Origin: Bacillus sp. B-jedd
GTDB lineage: Bacteria > Bacillota > Bacilli > Bacillales > Cytobacillaceae
Length of the DNA stretch: 64,000 nucleotides
NCBI RefSeq assembly: GCF_000821085.1
Contig: NZ_CCXR01000001.1
Coordinates: 1,075,001 to 1,139,000 of the forward strand
Reading direction: 5' to 3'
This document shows positions 36,504 through 45,980 of the stretch, one piece after another (the stretch's first letter is position 1; every line of letters starts with the position of its first letter). A program made the translations under genes and the position numbers. The notes below the pieces were generated by a model, which made no database searches, was not told where the DNA came from, and was given only the letters and a program-made list of their open reading frames with translations.

Positions 36504-37922
36504 ATGGAAACAAGCTATAAAGGCAATAATACAATGCTTACCGGAATTGTTTTCGGTGTTCTGACGTTTTGGCTTTTCGCGCAGGCGATGGTGAACGTTG
36601 TCCCTGCTGTCCAAAAGGATCTCGGGATTTCACTTGGCTCGCTGAATGTGGCCATTAGCTTGACCGCTTTGTTCTCAGGGATGTTCATCGTCGCGGCCGG
36701 CGGCATTGCCGATAAGGTCGGGCGTAAAAAAATAACTTATATCGGGCTGATTTTAAGCGTAATTGGTTCGCTTTGCCTTGTACTCGCGACGGGTTCCGTC
36801 CTGCTGATTATCGGCCGAATCATTCAAGGCGTTTCAGCTGCTTGCATTATGCCGGCGACAATCGCCTTGGTGAAGGCGTATTACGAAGGGGCCGAACGCC
36901 AGCGCGCTTTAAGCTATTGGTCGATTGGTTCCTGGGGCGGCTCGGGAGTATGTTCGTTCGCGGGTGGTTTCATCGCGACTTACATGGGTTGGAGATGGAT
37001 TTTCATCTTCTCGATCATTATTGCCCTATTGGCGATGTGGCTAATGAAAAATGTTCCGGAAAGCAAAGGGGAGGCATCCGGGAAGTTCAAATTTGATTTC
37101 GGCGGCCTCGCTGTTTTCGCGATTACAATGCTCGCCTTGAACCTTGTCATCACACGCGGAGAAGATTTTGGCTGGACAAGCCCATTTACATTGGGACTGA
37201 CGGTGATTACTCTGATTGGCCTGATTGTTTTTGTGAAAATGGAAAGAAACAAGCCGCACGCACTTATTGATTTCTCCTTGTTTAAAAATAAACCGTATGC
37301 AGGCGCGACTGTTTCCAATTTCTTATTAAACGCCATCGCCGGCACGCTTGTTGTCGCGAATACGTATGTCCAGGTTGGCAGAGGATTCACGGCATTCCAA
37401 TCCGGCATGCTATCCCTTGGATACCTCGTTGCCGTTTTAGCGATGATTCGCGTCGGCGAGAAAATTTTGCAAAAAGTAGGCGCGAAATCGCCGATGATCT
37501 GGGGTGCGATCATTACAACTGTAGGAGTCGCTATGATGGGTCTGACCTTCCTGCAGGGATTTGCGTATACAGTCGTTGTCTTCATCGGATTCGCCTTATT
37601 CGGACTTGGCCTTGGAATCTATGCTACGCCTTCTACGGATACAGCCGTTTCAAACGCGCCTGAAAACAAAGTCGGTGAAGCATCCGGTCTTTATAAAATG
37701 GCTAGCTCCCTTGGCGGATCATTCGGTGTGGCTATTTCTGCCGCGGTTTATGGCGGAATCGCATCAATGGGAAACATTGATGCCGCAGCGACAGGCGGAG
37801 TCATCACGAACGTTATCTTCGGTGTCCTTTCCTTGCTCGCGATTATCGCGATGATTCCAGGCAATGCCGGGAAAGGGAAAGTGAAGGCACCCACGCCAGC
37901 AAGTGAGCCTGTAACAGAATAA
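36504..37922 (+). CDS. MFS drug exporter, 14-helix (DHA2) type
   Basis: A 472-residue transporter with 14 hydrophobic segments. 'GGIADKVGRKKITYIGL' is the loop 2-3 signature, 'GRIIQGVSAACIMPATIAL' is typical helix 4, and 'GSWGGSGVCSFAGGFIATYMGWRWIFI' contains the exporter motif C region and the W-R-W-I-F motif of DHA2 efflux pumps. Late 'EASGLYKMASSLGGSFGVAI' also fits EmrB/QacA relatives. It probably exports a drug or metabolite with protons. It starts behind AATAGGAGG and is followed after 37 bases by an M20 amidohydrolase, so the two may act on the same compound, for example an N-acylated one. Confidence 0.85.
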   Translation: METSYKGNNTMLTGIVFGVLTFWLFAQAMVNVVPAVQKDLGISLGSLNVAISLTALFSGMFIVAAGGIADKVGRKKITYIGLILSVIGSLCLVLATGSVLLIIGRIIQGVSAACIMPATIALVKAYYEGAERQRALSYWSIGSWGGSGVCSFAGGFIATYMGWRWIFIFSIIIALLAMWLMKNVPESKGEASGKFKFDFGGLAVFAITMLALNLVITRGEDFGWTSPFTLGLTVITLIGLIVFVKMERNKPHALIDFSLFKNKPYAGATVSNFLLNAIAGTLVVANTYVQVGRGFTAFQSGMLSLGYLVAVLAMIRVGEKILQKVGAKSPMIWGAIITTVGVAMMGLTFLQGFAYTVVVFIGFALFGLGLGIYATPSTDTAVSNAPENKVGEASGLYKMASSLGGSFGVAISAAVYGGIASMGNIDAAATGGVITNVIFGVLSLLAIIAMIPGNAGKGKVKAPTPASEPVTE

Positions 37923-37959
37923 AAGGTTTCTGGAATTTTAAGAAGGAAGGGAATCGTCC

Positions 37960-39147
37960 ATGAAAAAACAATTAATCGGGATGCTCGAAGCACGGAAAGA
38001 CGAAATGATCCAGATTCGCCGCCACTTACATGAAAATCCGGAATTGTCATTCCAGGAAGAAAACACGGCCCGATATATAGAGGATTTTTATAAGGGCAAG
38101 GACGTTGAAATCCAGACTAATGTGGGGAATGGCCACGGAATCATCGTGACGATTAAAGGCGGGAAACCTGGGAAAACAATCGCGCTGCGTGCTGATTTCG
38201 ACGCGCTGCCAATCGAAGAGAAAACCGGACTCCCGTTCGCCTCGAAAAATAAGGGCGTCATGCATGCATGCGGACATGATGGCCATACCGCCTACTTAAT
38301 GGTTCTCGCCGATTCCCTGATCCAATTGAAGGGCGAACTGCCTGGCACGGTTAAAATCATCCATCAGCACGCTGAGGAAGTCCCCCCAGGCGGGGCGAAA
38401 AGCATCGTCGAATCCGGGGCGCTCAATGATGTGGACAATATTTTCGGGATTCATTTGCTTCCACTGGCGCCTGCCGGAAATGTCGGCTACCACAGCGGCT
38501 TTTCCTTCGCCGGAAGATCGTATTTCAAACTCGGCGTCCAGGGCACAGGCGGCCACGGCTCCTCTCCGCATATGGCCAATGACGCGATTGTCGCCGGGGC
38601 GCACTTTGTCACGGCCCTGCAAACGATCATCAGCCGCAGGCTAAATCCGTTCGACATGGGCGTAATCACGATTGGCTCCTTTGATGGCAAAGGAACGTTC
38701 AATGTCATTAAAGACCGCGTCGAGCTAGAGGGCGACATCCGCTACATGACGGTGGAAACGAAAAAAATCATCGAGAAGGAAGTCCGCCGCATCGCCAAAG
38801 GGATAGAAGAGGAATTCGGCGTTGGCTGCGAGCTGACCTATACGTCGGACTATCCGCCCCTTTACAATGATCCCGCGGTAACCATGATGGTAAAGGGAAG
38901 CCTTGAAAGCGCGAACGACCCGGATATTACCGAAGTCGTGGAGTATCCGCAATTGTCGCCATCCGAGGACTTCGCGTACTACCTGGAAAAAATCCTTGGC
39001 TGCTACTTCTATATCGGCTGTACGCCTAAAGGAGTCGAAAAGCCATACTTCAACCACAACCCTAAATTCGATATCGACGAAGACGCACTGCTCGTTGCTG
39101 CGAAAGCGGTAGGGTATGTAGTGTGCGGATATTATGGAATAGAGTAA
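37960..39147 (+). CDS. M20 family amidohydrolase
   Basis: A 395-residue metallo-amidohydrolase. Metal-binding residues lie in 'MHACGHDGHTAYL' (about residues 103-115) and 'IIHQHAEEVPPGGA' (about 138-151), with the dimerisation/lid segment 'GVQGTGGHGSSPHMANDAI' and the late 'LSPSEDFAYYLEKI'. The family removes acyl groups from amino acids or related compounds (N-acetyl-aminoacylases, IAA-amino acid hydrolases, SndB-like enzymes). AGAAGGAAGGG precedes the ATG. Cotranscription with the MFS exporter suggests processing of a transported amide; the substrate is not defined. Confidence 0.9.
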   Translation: MKKQLIGMLEARKDEMIQIRRHLHENPELSFQEENTARYIEDFYKGKDVEIQTNVGNGHGIIVTIKGGKPGKTIALRADFDALPIEEKTGLPFASKNKGVMHACGHDGHTAYLMVLADSLIQLKGELPGTVKIIHQHAEEVPPGGAKSIVESGALNDVDNIFGIHLLPLAPAGNVGYHSGFSFAGRSYFKLGVQGTGGHGSSPHMANDAIVAGAHFVTALQTIISRRLNPFDMGVITIGSFDGKGTFNVIKDRVELEGDIRYMTVETKKIIEKEVRRIAKGIEEEFGVGCELTYTSDYPPLYNDPAVTMMVKGSLESANDPDITEVVEYPQLSPSEDFAYYLEKILGCYFYIGCTPKGVEKPYFNHNPKFDIDEDALLVAAKAVGYVVCGYYGIE

Positions 39148-39160
39148 GATCATTCAGAGG

Positions 39161-39187
39161 CAAGGTCCAAATTGGGCCTTGTTTTTT
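39161..39187 (+). terminator. Terminator after the M20 gene
   Basis: CAAGGTCC and GGGCCTTG pair around AAATT, followed by six T. Confidence 0.9.
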
Positions 39188-39292
39188 GGTGGGAAAAAAT
39201 TAGAAGAACTTAGTTCAATATGTTCATAATCCTTCCTTAATATGGTATGTTATAGGTAAATAGAACCTGTGTTCCTGTTGGGAGTGACAGAA

Positions 39293-40708
39293 ATGTTCAG
39301 AAAAACCCGCCAAACTTATATAAAAAAGGATAGAGAACTTAGCAAGGTGAAACAAGATGCCTTGAATGAAAAGTTTATATCGCACGTTCAGATAAAGTCA
39401 AAAGGGAATGGAACGGAACAGAAGGAAGAAGATAGAGGAAAAAAGGCGAAAAAGGAATTTCAAAAAAAGTTAAGAGCTGCCAATAAGGAAATAGTCTCGT
39501 TAAAAAAGCTTATCAGTGACCTAAAAAAAGAAAATCAGATTTTTAAGCAAAAAAACGAATCCTTGAAGGTGGAAAAATGGCAGCTGCAAGAAACTAGCGC
39601 TCGTATGACAAAGGAATACGAAAGTGAAACAAAAGAACTGAATGAAAGACTTAGTAGCGAGCTTAAACGGTCAAGAACAATGCAAAGAAAACTGGACAGG
39701 ATGGAAAAGGAACGTTCCAGAAAACGAAAGGGGCTCGAAAAGCAAATTACCTTAGCAAAACAGGTTGAAGTGCTTAAGGAACGTAATGCTGAACTCCAAC
39801 AAACTCTTGATAACTATGATTCGATAGTCAAACAAGAGCAAGGGGATCATAAAGAGGAAATCATTAAGCTTCAGAAGGAGCTCGATACATACAAAGTCCA
39901 GGAAAATAAATTAAAGACCACCCCTCGCGCCTTGTTTAATTACCTTCAGCAACTAATTACACCCAATCATTTGCCTGATTTCCTCAACTTCCTGGAGCAG
40001 TATATTACCAAGGAGAACCTTAAACATTTTTACAGAGGCGATCAAAATATTTTTTATATATTCATGAGGAGAGTCAGTCTGCTAAGCTTTCATGCGAAGA
40101 AAACAACAAATGGCCTCTTTGTTTTAAGGAATCCGAAAAACACGGGTGCAAATAACAGGCTTGGATATCTGACACAGAGTGATGGGGAATGGTTGTTTGT
40201 AGATCTGACAAATACATCCGAAATGAAAGAATACCCGGTCATGAATGAATCTCATATTGAAGGGGAGAACATGGAATTACCAGTAAGAGCTGTTATATAT
40301 GACGATGTTGCCAAAATAACCCGCACCTATCCAAAATATGAAGTTTGCATTACGGAAACGAAAGAGATAAAGAAAGATAGAAGGGGCTCAAAGGAAAAGG
40401 AGTACAAACCATTCGGCAATTTCAAAGTGTTAATAGTCGGTTCACGTCAAATGAATGATTATAAGGAAAGGCTTGAATTGCATGGTTGTACTGTCGAGAT
40501 TCATAATCCTTATGAAGAAGGTTTCGAACTATTTAAAGGAAAGATCGGCAGGGCGGAAATCATCCTTGTTTGTGAGCGCCATGTTCCGCATAACGTGTGG
40601 GATTACATCGATAGGCGGCAGCCGTTTGTAAGTGTCCTAAAGAAAGATAGTGCAGACTTGATTGCCACCTATGCCTATATAACCTTGCAAAGATGTGAGT
40701 TAATTTAA
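39293..40708 (+). CDS. Coiled-coil DUF2325 protein
   Basis: A 471-residue protein from ATG 39293 (GGAGTGACAG upstream). Residues about 20-210 are charged coiled coil with Lys/Glu heptads; residues 215-375 form an unassigned globular region; residues about 380-471 match DUF2325: 'FKVLIVGSRQMNDYKERLELHGC', 'KIGRAEIILVCERHVPHNVWDYI' and 'SVLKKDSADLIATYAYI'. DUF2325 is a Rossmann-like domain of unknown ligand. The downstream gene, 56 bases on, encodes a cyclic-phosphate receiver protein, so the two may be one unit. Function is unknown; an RNA-related or defence role is a guess from context. Confidence 0.75.
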   Translation: MFRKTRQTYIKKDRELSKVKQDALNEKFISHVQIKSKGNGTEQKEEDRGKKAKKEFQKKLRAANKEIVSLKKLISDLKKENQIFKQKNESLKVEKWQLQETSARMTKEYESETKELNERLSSELKRSRTMQRKLDRMEKERSRKRKGLEKQITLAKQVEVLKERNAELQQTLDNYDSIVKQEQGDHKEEIIKLQKELDTYKVQENKLKTTPRALFNYLQQLITPNHLPDFLNFLEQYITKENLKHFYRGDQNIFYIFMRRVSLLSFHAKKTTNGLFVLRNPKNTGANNRLGYLTQSDGEWLFVDLTNTSEMKEYPVMNESHIEGENMELPVRAVIYDDVAKITRTYPKYEVCITETKEIKKDRRGSKEKEYKPFGNFKVLIVGSRQMNDYKERLELHGCTVEIHNPYEEGFELFKGKIGRAEIILVCERHVPHNVWDYIDRRQPFVSVLKKDSADLIATYAYITLQRCELI

Positions 40709-40764
40709 TGGATTATATAATGAAAAAGAATAGAGCAAGTTTAAAGTGAAAGAGGGTGGGGCTT

Positions 40765-41130
40765 GTGAGAATAGAAAAAATTAATCTGTATGTGGATGAT
40801 TTAAGAGACTGTCCAAAAGGATTCATAGTCGCCAGGAACATTGACGAAGCGATTAAATATATTGAAAATGGCGATGTTCATATCCTTTCACTAGATCATG
40901 ATCTAGGAGAAGATGAGAAAGGAAACCTGTTGCCCACTGGATACGATTTGGTCAAATACTTTCGTGAGAAGGGATTGCGAGCGGATAAAATATACCTGCA
41001 TACGGATAATGGAGTCGGCCGCGATAATATGTATCACACCCTTAAAGCTGCCCAACGAAGAGGATTTATCGATAATGATATAGAAATCTACCATTACTCT
41101 ATTACACCAAATAGATATTCCGGAAATTAG
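40765..41130 (+). CDS. Cyclic-phosphate-processing receiver domain protein
   Basis: A 121-residue receiver-like protein; I take GTG 40765 with GAGGGTGGGG before it. 'INLYVDDLRDCPKGFIVARNIDEAI' gives the acidic D-D pair, 'VHILSLDHDLGEDEKG' the central acidic site, and 'TGYDLVKYF' and 'IYLHTDNGVGRDNM' follow. This D-D-x-R-x-x-P...L-D-H-D-L-G signature belongs to the cREC group, which is predicted to act on cyclic phosphates in RNA repair or signalling rather than as a two-component receiver. No kinase is adjacent. It probably works with the upstream DUF2325 protein. Confidence 0.75.
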   Translation: MRIEKINLYVDDLRDCPKGFIVARNIDEAIKYIENGDVHILSLDHDLGEDEKGNLLPTGYDLVKYFREKGLRADKIYLHTDNGVGRDNMYHTLKAAQRRGFIDNDIEIYHYSITPNRYSGN

Positions 41131-41150
41131 AACTCAAATGCCTTTTTATG

Positions 41151-41180
41151 CAAAAGCCAGCCGGTTGCCCGGCTGGCGAC
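41151..41180. repeat. Small palindromic repeat, copy 2
   Basis: CAAAAGCCAGCCGG-TTGC-CCGGCTGGCGAC, nearly the same as 33702-33735. It lies just downstream of the receiver-protein gene. Confidence 0.65.
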
Positions 41181-41368
41181 ATGATAAATTGGAGATTGGC
41201 AAAATGAAACAAAAAAAGAGATGATAAAGGGCTCATCTCTGTTCTATTACCGATCTTTAGTATACAGTCACTGAATAGTAAAATCACCTTGAGCTATTTT
41301 ATAAGAGGTCATGAAGGCACATTCAATGAAGAACAACGATATTGGTAAACTTTTTATATAGTATATGG

Positions 41369-42151
41369 CTATTTCTTAAATTCACTTTCCTCTCCATATC
41401 CCATCGTCACCACTTCGGTTTGTGAATAATCGTTTAACAACTCTTTCAGGTCTTTATCTCTATCAATCATATATGCCACTACGGGAAAGGCATTCAATAA
41501 TTGATCAAGAGTCTCCGGTGATGCGGCACTTTTTTTAGATGGAAATGTATGGCTTGGAATAACGTATTGAACGTCCAATAGGTGCTTTACTGCATAGGCT
41601 GCTTCTTTTGGTCCCATAGTAAAATGGCCTGACGAGGATAATATTGCAATCTCTGGATTATACACATCTTGAATCAACTTCATATCGTACATAAGAGCCG
41701 TATCCCCAGAATGGTAAACTGTATAATCATTGACAAAGTCAAAAATATAACCAGATGCCTCGCCCGCATATATTGGAGTTCCTTCTATCTCCCCGTATGA
41801 GGATGTATGTTTTGCTTGAACCATTGTGACGTTAAGATCATCGAAGGACACCGAACCACCTAGATTAATAGGCAGTACATTTTTAATGCCCTTTTGCAGA
41901 AGGATCATGGCCAAATCATATTGGGCAACAACCATAATGTCAGGTTTGTTTTCCACTATCTTAGAAAGCCCACTTGTATGATCGAAATGTCCGTGTGTCA
42001 AAAATACACAATCAATAGAATTATAAAAATCTTTATTATCTAGCTGTTGTGGAAACCCTGGATTTAAATCAATAAATGGATCTACGAGGTAATTTTTACC
42101 CTCCCTGCTTGTAAACATATACATTGCATGACCAAGCCGTAATATTTTCAT
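41369..42151 (-). CDS. Metallo-beta-lactamase-fold hydrolase (UPF0173 type)
   Basis: A 260-residue protein with the metal motif T-H-G-H-F-D-H near residues 53-59, preceded by 'LVDPFIDLNPGFP', and later 'YHSGDTALMYDMKLI' (Asp ligand) and 'YVIPSHTFP' (His ligand). The order fits the UPF0173/UlaG-like branch of the beta-lactamase superfamily. These are cytoplasmic metal-dependent hydrolases of mostly unknown substrate. ATG 42151 follows GGGGGGAG. It stands alone, divergent from the tRNA gene. Confidence 0.85.
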   Translation of the reverse strand: MKILRLGHAMYMFTSREGKNYLVDPFIDLNPGFPQQLDNKDFYNSIDCVFLTHGHFDHTSGLSKIVENKPDIMVVAQYDLAMILLQKGIKNVLPINLGGSVSFDDLNVTMVQAKHTSSYGEIEGTPIYAGEASGYIFDFVNDYTVYHSGDTALMYDMKLIQDVYNPEIAILSSSGHFTMGPKEAAYAVKHLLDVQYVIPSHTFPSKKSAASPETLDQLLNAFPVVAYMIDRDKDLKELLNDYSQTEVVTMGYGEESEFKK

Positions 42152-42378
42152 TACATTCTCCCCCCTCTTATATTAGTAAAGTAAAACCACTATCATTCTA
42201 TTCCTGACTTTCTAATTAATATGTACGAATTTACAAAGTTACCCCGTTATCACGGCGCCATAGTAGAGAAAGAATCAATGAAAAAGGAAATCATTCGTAA
42301 AAAGGAGAGAAGGGATTATCCAACTTTCCGCTTTAAAAAGGAAAAGTTTTACTCAATAATAAACTTGCTAAAAACCGC

Positions 42379-42407
42379 TTGACTTTAATTTCATTTCGTA
42401 ATATATT
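42379..42407 (+). promoter_or_regulatory. Sigma-A-type promoter of the tRNA gene
   Basis: TTGACT, a 17-base spacer and TATATT, placing the start about 25 bases before the tRNA. Confidence 0.8.
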
Positions 42408-42439
42408 AATTATTGTCCTCACCAAGAGGAAACAATAAC

Positions 42440-42512
42440 GATCTCGTAGCTCAGCTGGGAGAGCACTACCTTGACAGGGTAGGGGTCGCTGGTTCGAACC
42501 CAGTCGAGATCA
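42440..42512 (+). tRNA. tRNA-Val (anticodon GAC)
   Basis: A full cloverleaf: acceptor GATCTCG/CGAGATC with discriminator A, D arm GCTC-AGCTGGGA-GAGC, anticodon arm CTACC-TTGACAG-GGTAG with anticodon GAC, and T arm GCTGG-TTCGAAC-CCAGT. CCA is not encoded. It is a single gene between a strong promoter and a terminator. An overlapping short protein frame is not real. Confidence 0.95.
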
Positions 42513-42519
42513 TACCTTT

Positions 42520-42568
42520 TAAAAGCTTGAAGTCCTTTATCATAAAAGGGACTTCAAGCTTTTTTGTT
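42520..42568 (+). terminator. Terminator of the tRNA-Val gene
   Basis: AAAGCTTGAAGTCC and GGACTTCAAGCTTT pair around a loop of about 13 bases, followed by TTTTGTTTTT. Confidence 0.9.
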
Positions 42569-42746
42569 TTTCCTCGTTCGGCATCCCCCATAGCTATTTC
42601 ATAAAGACCCCATAAAGACAACTTATCGACTAATTATGGACTTGTTACTTAAATTAGGTGAACTATATAATTATTTCAAGATTCTGAATGTTCGTCTTGA
42701 AAAAACATCAATTCTTTTTAAGGGAGGAATGTAAAGCGCATTAAAA

Positions 42747-42760
42747 TGAAAGCGTTATCA
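42747..42760 (+). promoter_or_regulatory. CcpA cre site before the propeller/FIMAH gene
   Basis: TGAAAGCGTTATCA fits the cre consensus. It overlaps an in-frame upstream ATG at 42746, which argues that the real start is the next ATG at 42794. Confidence 0.75.
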
Positions 42761-42793
42761 TCTATCTTTCTAAAAACCGAAGGGAGACATACT

Positions 42794-45700
42794 ATGGGAA
42801 AAAAACGTTATTGCAAATTGCTCTCAAGCTTCTTAATTGTCATGTTAATCGCTAGTTTTTTTCAATTTAATGTAAGCGCCGAAAAAAATAAGGATGAGAC
42901 TGTGGTTGCAAAGTTGAAGGGCCGTGGTTTTAAAGAAGTGCAGAATCTGGGTACTCCTGCTTCAGGTGCAGTTGTAACGGATGCCGTATTTGGAAAAGAG
43001 AATGGGAGAGATGTTGTCTATACAACAGCAAATGGCGGGCTATTTAATGCTATTGATGTGAAAACCAATACGGTTCTGTTTAACGCGCAATTAGGAAAAG
43101 TGAGTCAGGTTTGGACACATATCATCGCTCCGGATGGTACCGTTTATATTGCTGGTTTAGCAGAAAGCAATGCTGGTGAACTTTGGAGATATTCACCAGA
43201 AACAAAATCTGTTACGAATCTGGGGATTCCGGATCGAAGTCATCAATTCTGGAGCAGCACAACAGATGATCAAGGGAATGTCTATATCGGTACCTACAAG
43301 GAAAAGGAAGGTAAGATATTCAAATACGACGTCATACAGCAAAAATTTGTTGATCTAGGAAAAGTAGATATCAAAGGTGATGCTAGTTATGTGCGATCGT
43401 TAACCTACCACGACGGTTATCTCTATGCAGGCTTGGGGGTGACGGGAAGTGTGTATCGAATCAACACTGAGACTTTAGAAAAAGAAAATATCACGAAAAA
43501 TGCAGCTGATATCATGGGGAAAACACTTGAAGAAATGCAATTCGCATATGATATGGAGGTTGCTGGAGATTACCTATTTGTACGTTTTAGTGGTGTAAGT
43601 GCTATTTTGATTTATGATTTAACTGCACAAGAGTGGAAAAATAGAGTAATAGGTGGTATAAAAGGTGATGGTTCTGAGGATGACTTCGGAGCTTTTGGAT
43701 ATTCACAATTAGCTGTGAATGATGGCAAAACATATGTAATTAACGAACGTCATATTTTAGAAGTGGATGTAACCACATTGGAAACAAGAGAAACGGGTAT
43801 CCGTTATCCTGCAGGATGGCGGGGAAGTGCGTTTGTTGACTTTAGTGAGGACTCCACAGATTTACGTCTTGTTACGGTAAAAAGGTCCGGAGAAATTATG
43901 ACAGTGGATTTGGATGCCAAGAAAATAATCGATTTACCTTTAGCGATGAATGGGAATTTGCCGTTAGCATTACATAGTCTTGGACTTGGTCCTGATGGCA
44001 ACCTCTACATGACTACTTACCCTGGAGGGCCAAAAGGGGCAAGATACAACACGAAATCAGGTGAAATCACCACGTATTCTCAAGGTCAAGCGGAAGGTAT
44101 GGCTGCTGGTAATGGCTCTGATATGTACTTCGGTATATACTCCGGAGCATCTATTCAAAAGATGAATACCGATACACTAAAAACTGAGACACTTTTCAAT
44201 TTATATGATGTGTATGAACAAGACCGTCCATATATCATGAAATTTGAGAATGAAAAATTATTAATCGGGACAATTCCATACTATCAAAAATTAGGTGGAA
44301 CGCTAACCATCTATGACCCTATTACAGGGGAAAGAGAGACACATAGAAATATTGTCCAAGATCAAAGTATCGTTGGCCTAGCTTATAAGGATGGCAAGAT
44401 TTACGGCTCTACCACAATCCGTGGCGGGTTAGATATCGAACCCACTGCAAAAAAGGCAAAAATGTTTGTGTGGGATGTAAAAGGCCAAAAGAAAATTACA
44501 GAACTTGAATTAGACTTACCGGAATTGGATGCACCTCCAATGATAAGCGGACTTACCTTTGATGAGGATGGTTTGTTATGGGGAGCCGTTGATGGGATTT
44601 TATTTGCAATGAACCCTGATACGTATGAAATCGTTAAATCCAAGAATTTATATCCGAATATCAAAAATAGAGGAATGTGGAGACCTGTTCATATCCTGTT
44701 TGGAGAAGATGGGTTACTATATACGGACATTGGCGGAAAATTAGCAGTAGTAGATCCAAAATCTGAAGATCTCAAACATGTCAGTTTGATTGAGTCGGGA
44801 CCTGAAGTCTCGTTTATTGAGCTCGCATACGATAATGAAGGCAACCAAAATATTTATTTTATCGACGGTGACCAACATTATTTAAAGATGATTCCTGTCA
44901 TTGATGGAGGGAAACTACCTGTTGTACCAATATTCGAAACAGTTCCCGTACCAGTTGAAAATGCAGGATTTGAAGAAACCGTAGGAGAAAACAATTCTAT
45001 TCCGGGTTGGTCGTCTTTATTTGGGCTTACAAATAATGTTTCGTACAAGATAACCAATGAAAAGGCTAAAACAGGAAACAATTCTATGAAGATTACGGAT
45101 AGGGCTCAAAATGAAACAGTGTTTGTCGTTTCAGATCCGATTCCGGTTACAGCTGGTGTTGAGTATACTGGTACAGTAGAATTGTTTTTAGAGGATGGCA
45201 GTGCAAGCTTCTTTATCCGTTATTTTGATGCATCTGGTAAGCAAGTTGGGAAGGATGTGGATGGTGTCAACATCATTCACGTTAGGGGCGGACATAAAAA
45301 ATGGCAAACGGTGCGTGCAACGGTCAAAGCTCCTGAAAATGCCGTTTCTGCCAGATTATTTGGAGGGACTTCTAACTTCTTTACAACGTCAGGAGCATAT
45401 TATGATGACTTCAAATTAACGTACGAAAGAGAAGTTGTACTAGATAAAGTGGTGCTCTCCGGAGAAAACACACTACTCCAGGGTGAGGAAATGGAAACCA
45501 AACTATCTGTGCTTCTTACGAATGGAGATTCAGTCGACCTAGATAAAGTTGATGATGTAGAGTGGATAAATAGTTCACCACAGGTTGCTGCGTTAGAGAA
45601 CGGAAAAATTACCGGTAAAAATGCAGGAACTACAGAAATTCAAGCAATCGTGACTTATCAAGGTAAAGAATACACATCAAATAAGCTTACCGTGGCAGTT

Positions 45701-45943
45701 ACCGTCACCACAGCCACATTAGCTAATCAGATTGCAGAGCTTCAAACATCTAAACAAATCGAACATTCACTAGCAAAACAACTAACAAACCGTTTAGACC
45801 AAGCACAGCATCATTACGATAAAGGCGACGTTCAACAAGCAAAAAAACACCTTGAAGACTTTACAAAGCACCTAAATAATAGTGATGCTGGCAATGAAAT
45901 TAAAGCAATGCTCACTAACAACGTAAACGCTATATGGGAATAA
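42794..45943 (+). CDS. Large secreted beta-propeller protein with CBM-like, Ig-like and FIMAH domains
   Basis: A 1049-residue exported protein from ATG 42794 (AAGGGAGACATACT upstream). A signal peptide covers residues 1-32 (K-K-R, hydrophobic core, V-S-A). Residues about 40-720 contain repeated propeller blades with 'APDGTVYIAG', 'DDQGNVYIGT', 'GPDGNLYMTT' and 'DEDGLLWGA'-type Asp/Gly turns. Residues about 725-885 look like a carbohydrate-binding sandwich ('VENAGFEET', 'NNSMKITDRA', 'YYDDFKL'). A Big_2-like Ig domain follows (about 890-970), then a helical FIMAH domain ('QIAELQTSKQIEHSLAKQLTNRL' split). FIMAH and this layout occur in extracellular polysaccharide-degrading proteins. The cre site suggests sugar control. 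No catalytic motif is clear. Confidence 0.8.
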   Translation: MGKKRYCKLLSSFLIVMLIASFFQFNVSAEKNKDETVVAKLKGRGFKEVQNLGTPASGAVVTDAVFGKENGRDVVYTTANGGLFNAIDVKTNTVLFNAQLGKVSQVWTHIIAPDGTVYIAGLAESNAGELWRYSPETKSVTNLGIPDRSHQFWSSTTDDQGNVYIGTYKEKEGKIFKYDVIQQKFVDLGKVDIKGDASYVRSLTYHDGYLYAGLGVTGSVYRINTETLEKENITKNAADIMGKTLEEMQFAYDMEVAGDYLFVRFSGVSAILIYDLTAQEWKNRVIGGIKGDGSEDDFGAFGYSQLAVNDGKTYVINERHILEVDVTTLETRETGIRYPAGWRGSAFVDFSEDSTDLRLVTVKRSGEIMTVDLDAKKIIDLPLAMNGNLPLALHSLGLGPDGNLYMTTYPGGPKGARYNTKSGEITTYSQGQAEGMAAGNGSDMYFGIYSGASIQKMNTDTLKTETLFNLYDVYEQDRPYIMKFENEKLLIGTIPYYQKLGGTLTIYDPITGERETHRNIVQDQSIVGLAYKDGKIYGSTTIRGGLDIEPTAKKAKMFVWDVKGQKKITELELDLPELDAPPMISGLTFDEDGLLWGAVDGILFAMNPDTYEIVKSKNLYPNIKNRGMWRPVHILFGEDGLLYTDIGGKLAVVDPKSEDLKHVSLIESGPEVSFIELAYDNEGNQNIYFIDGDQHYLKMIPVIDGGKLPVVPIFETVPVPVENAGFEETVGENNSIPGWSSLFGLTNNVSYKITNEKAKTGNNSMKITDRAQNETVFVVSDPIPVTAGVEYTGTVELFLEDGSASFFIRYFDASGKQVGKDVDGVNIIHVRGGHKKWQTVRATVKAPENAVSARLFGGTSNFFTTSGAYYDDFKLTYEREVVLDKVVLSGENTLLQGEEMETKLSVLLTNGDSVDLDKVDDVEWINSSPQVAALENGKITGKNAGTTEIQAIVTYQGKEYTSNKLTVAVTVTTATLANQIAELQTSKQIEHSLAKQLTNRLDQAQHHYDKGDVQQAKKHLEDFTKHLNNSDAGNEIKAMLTNNVNAIWE

Positions 45944-45980
45944 GCGGGGCATAGGGACATGTCCCTTGTCCCACCCCCAC

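Noticed and set aside
42440..42512. The tRNA as attachment site of a genomic island
   Set aside because: I found no second copy of its 3' end in the window and no integrase.
42413..42604. A protein frame across the tRNA
   Set aside because: The tRNA-Val fold is complete and explains the sequence.
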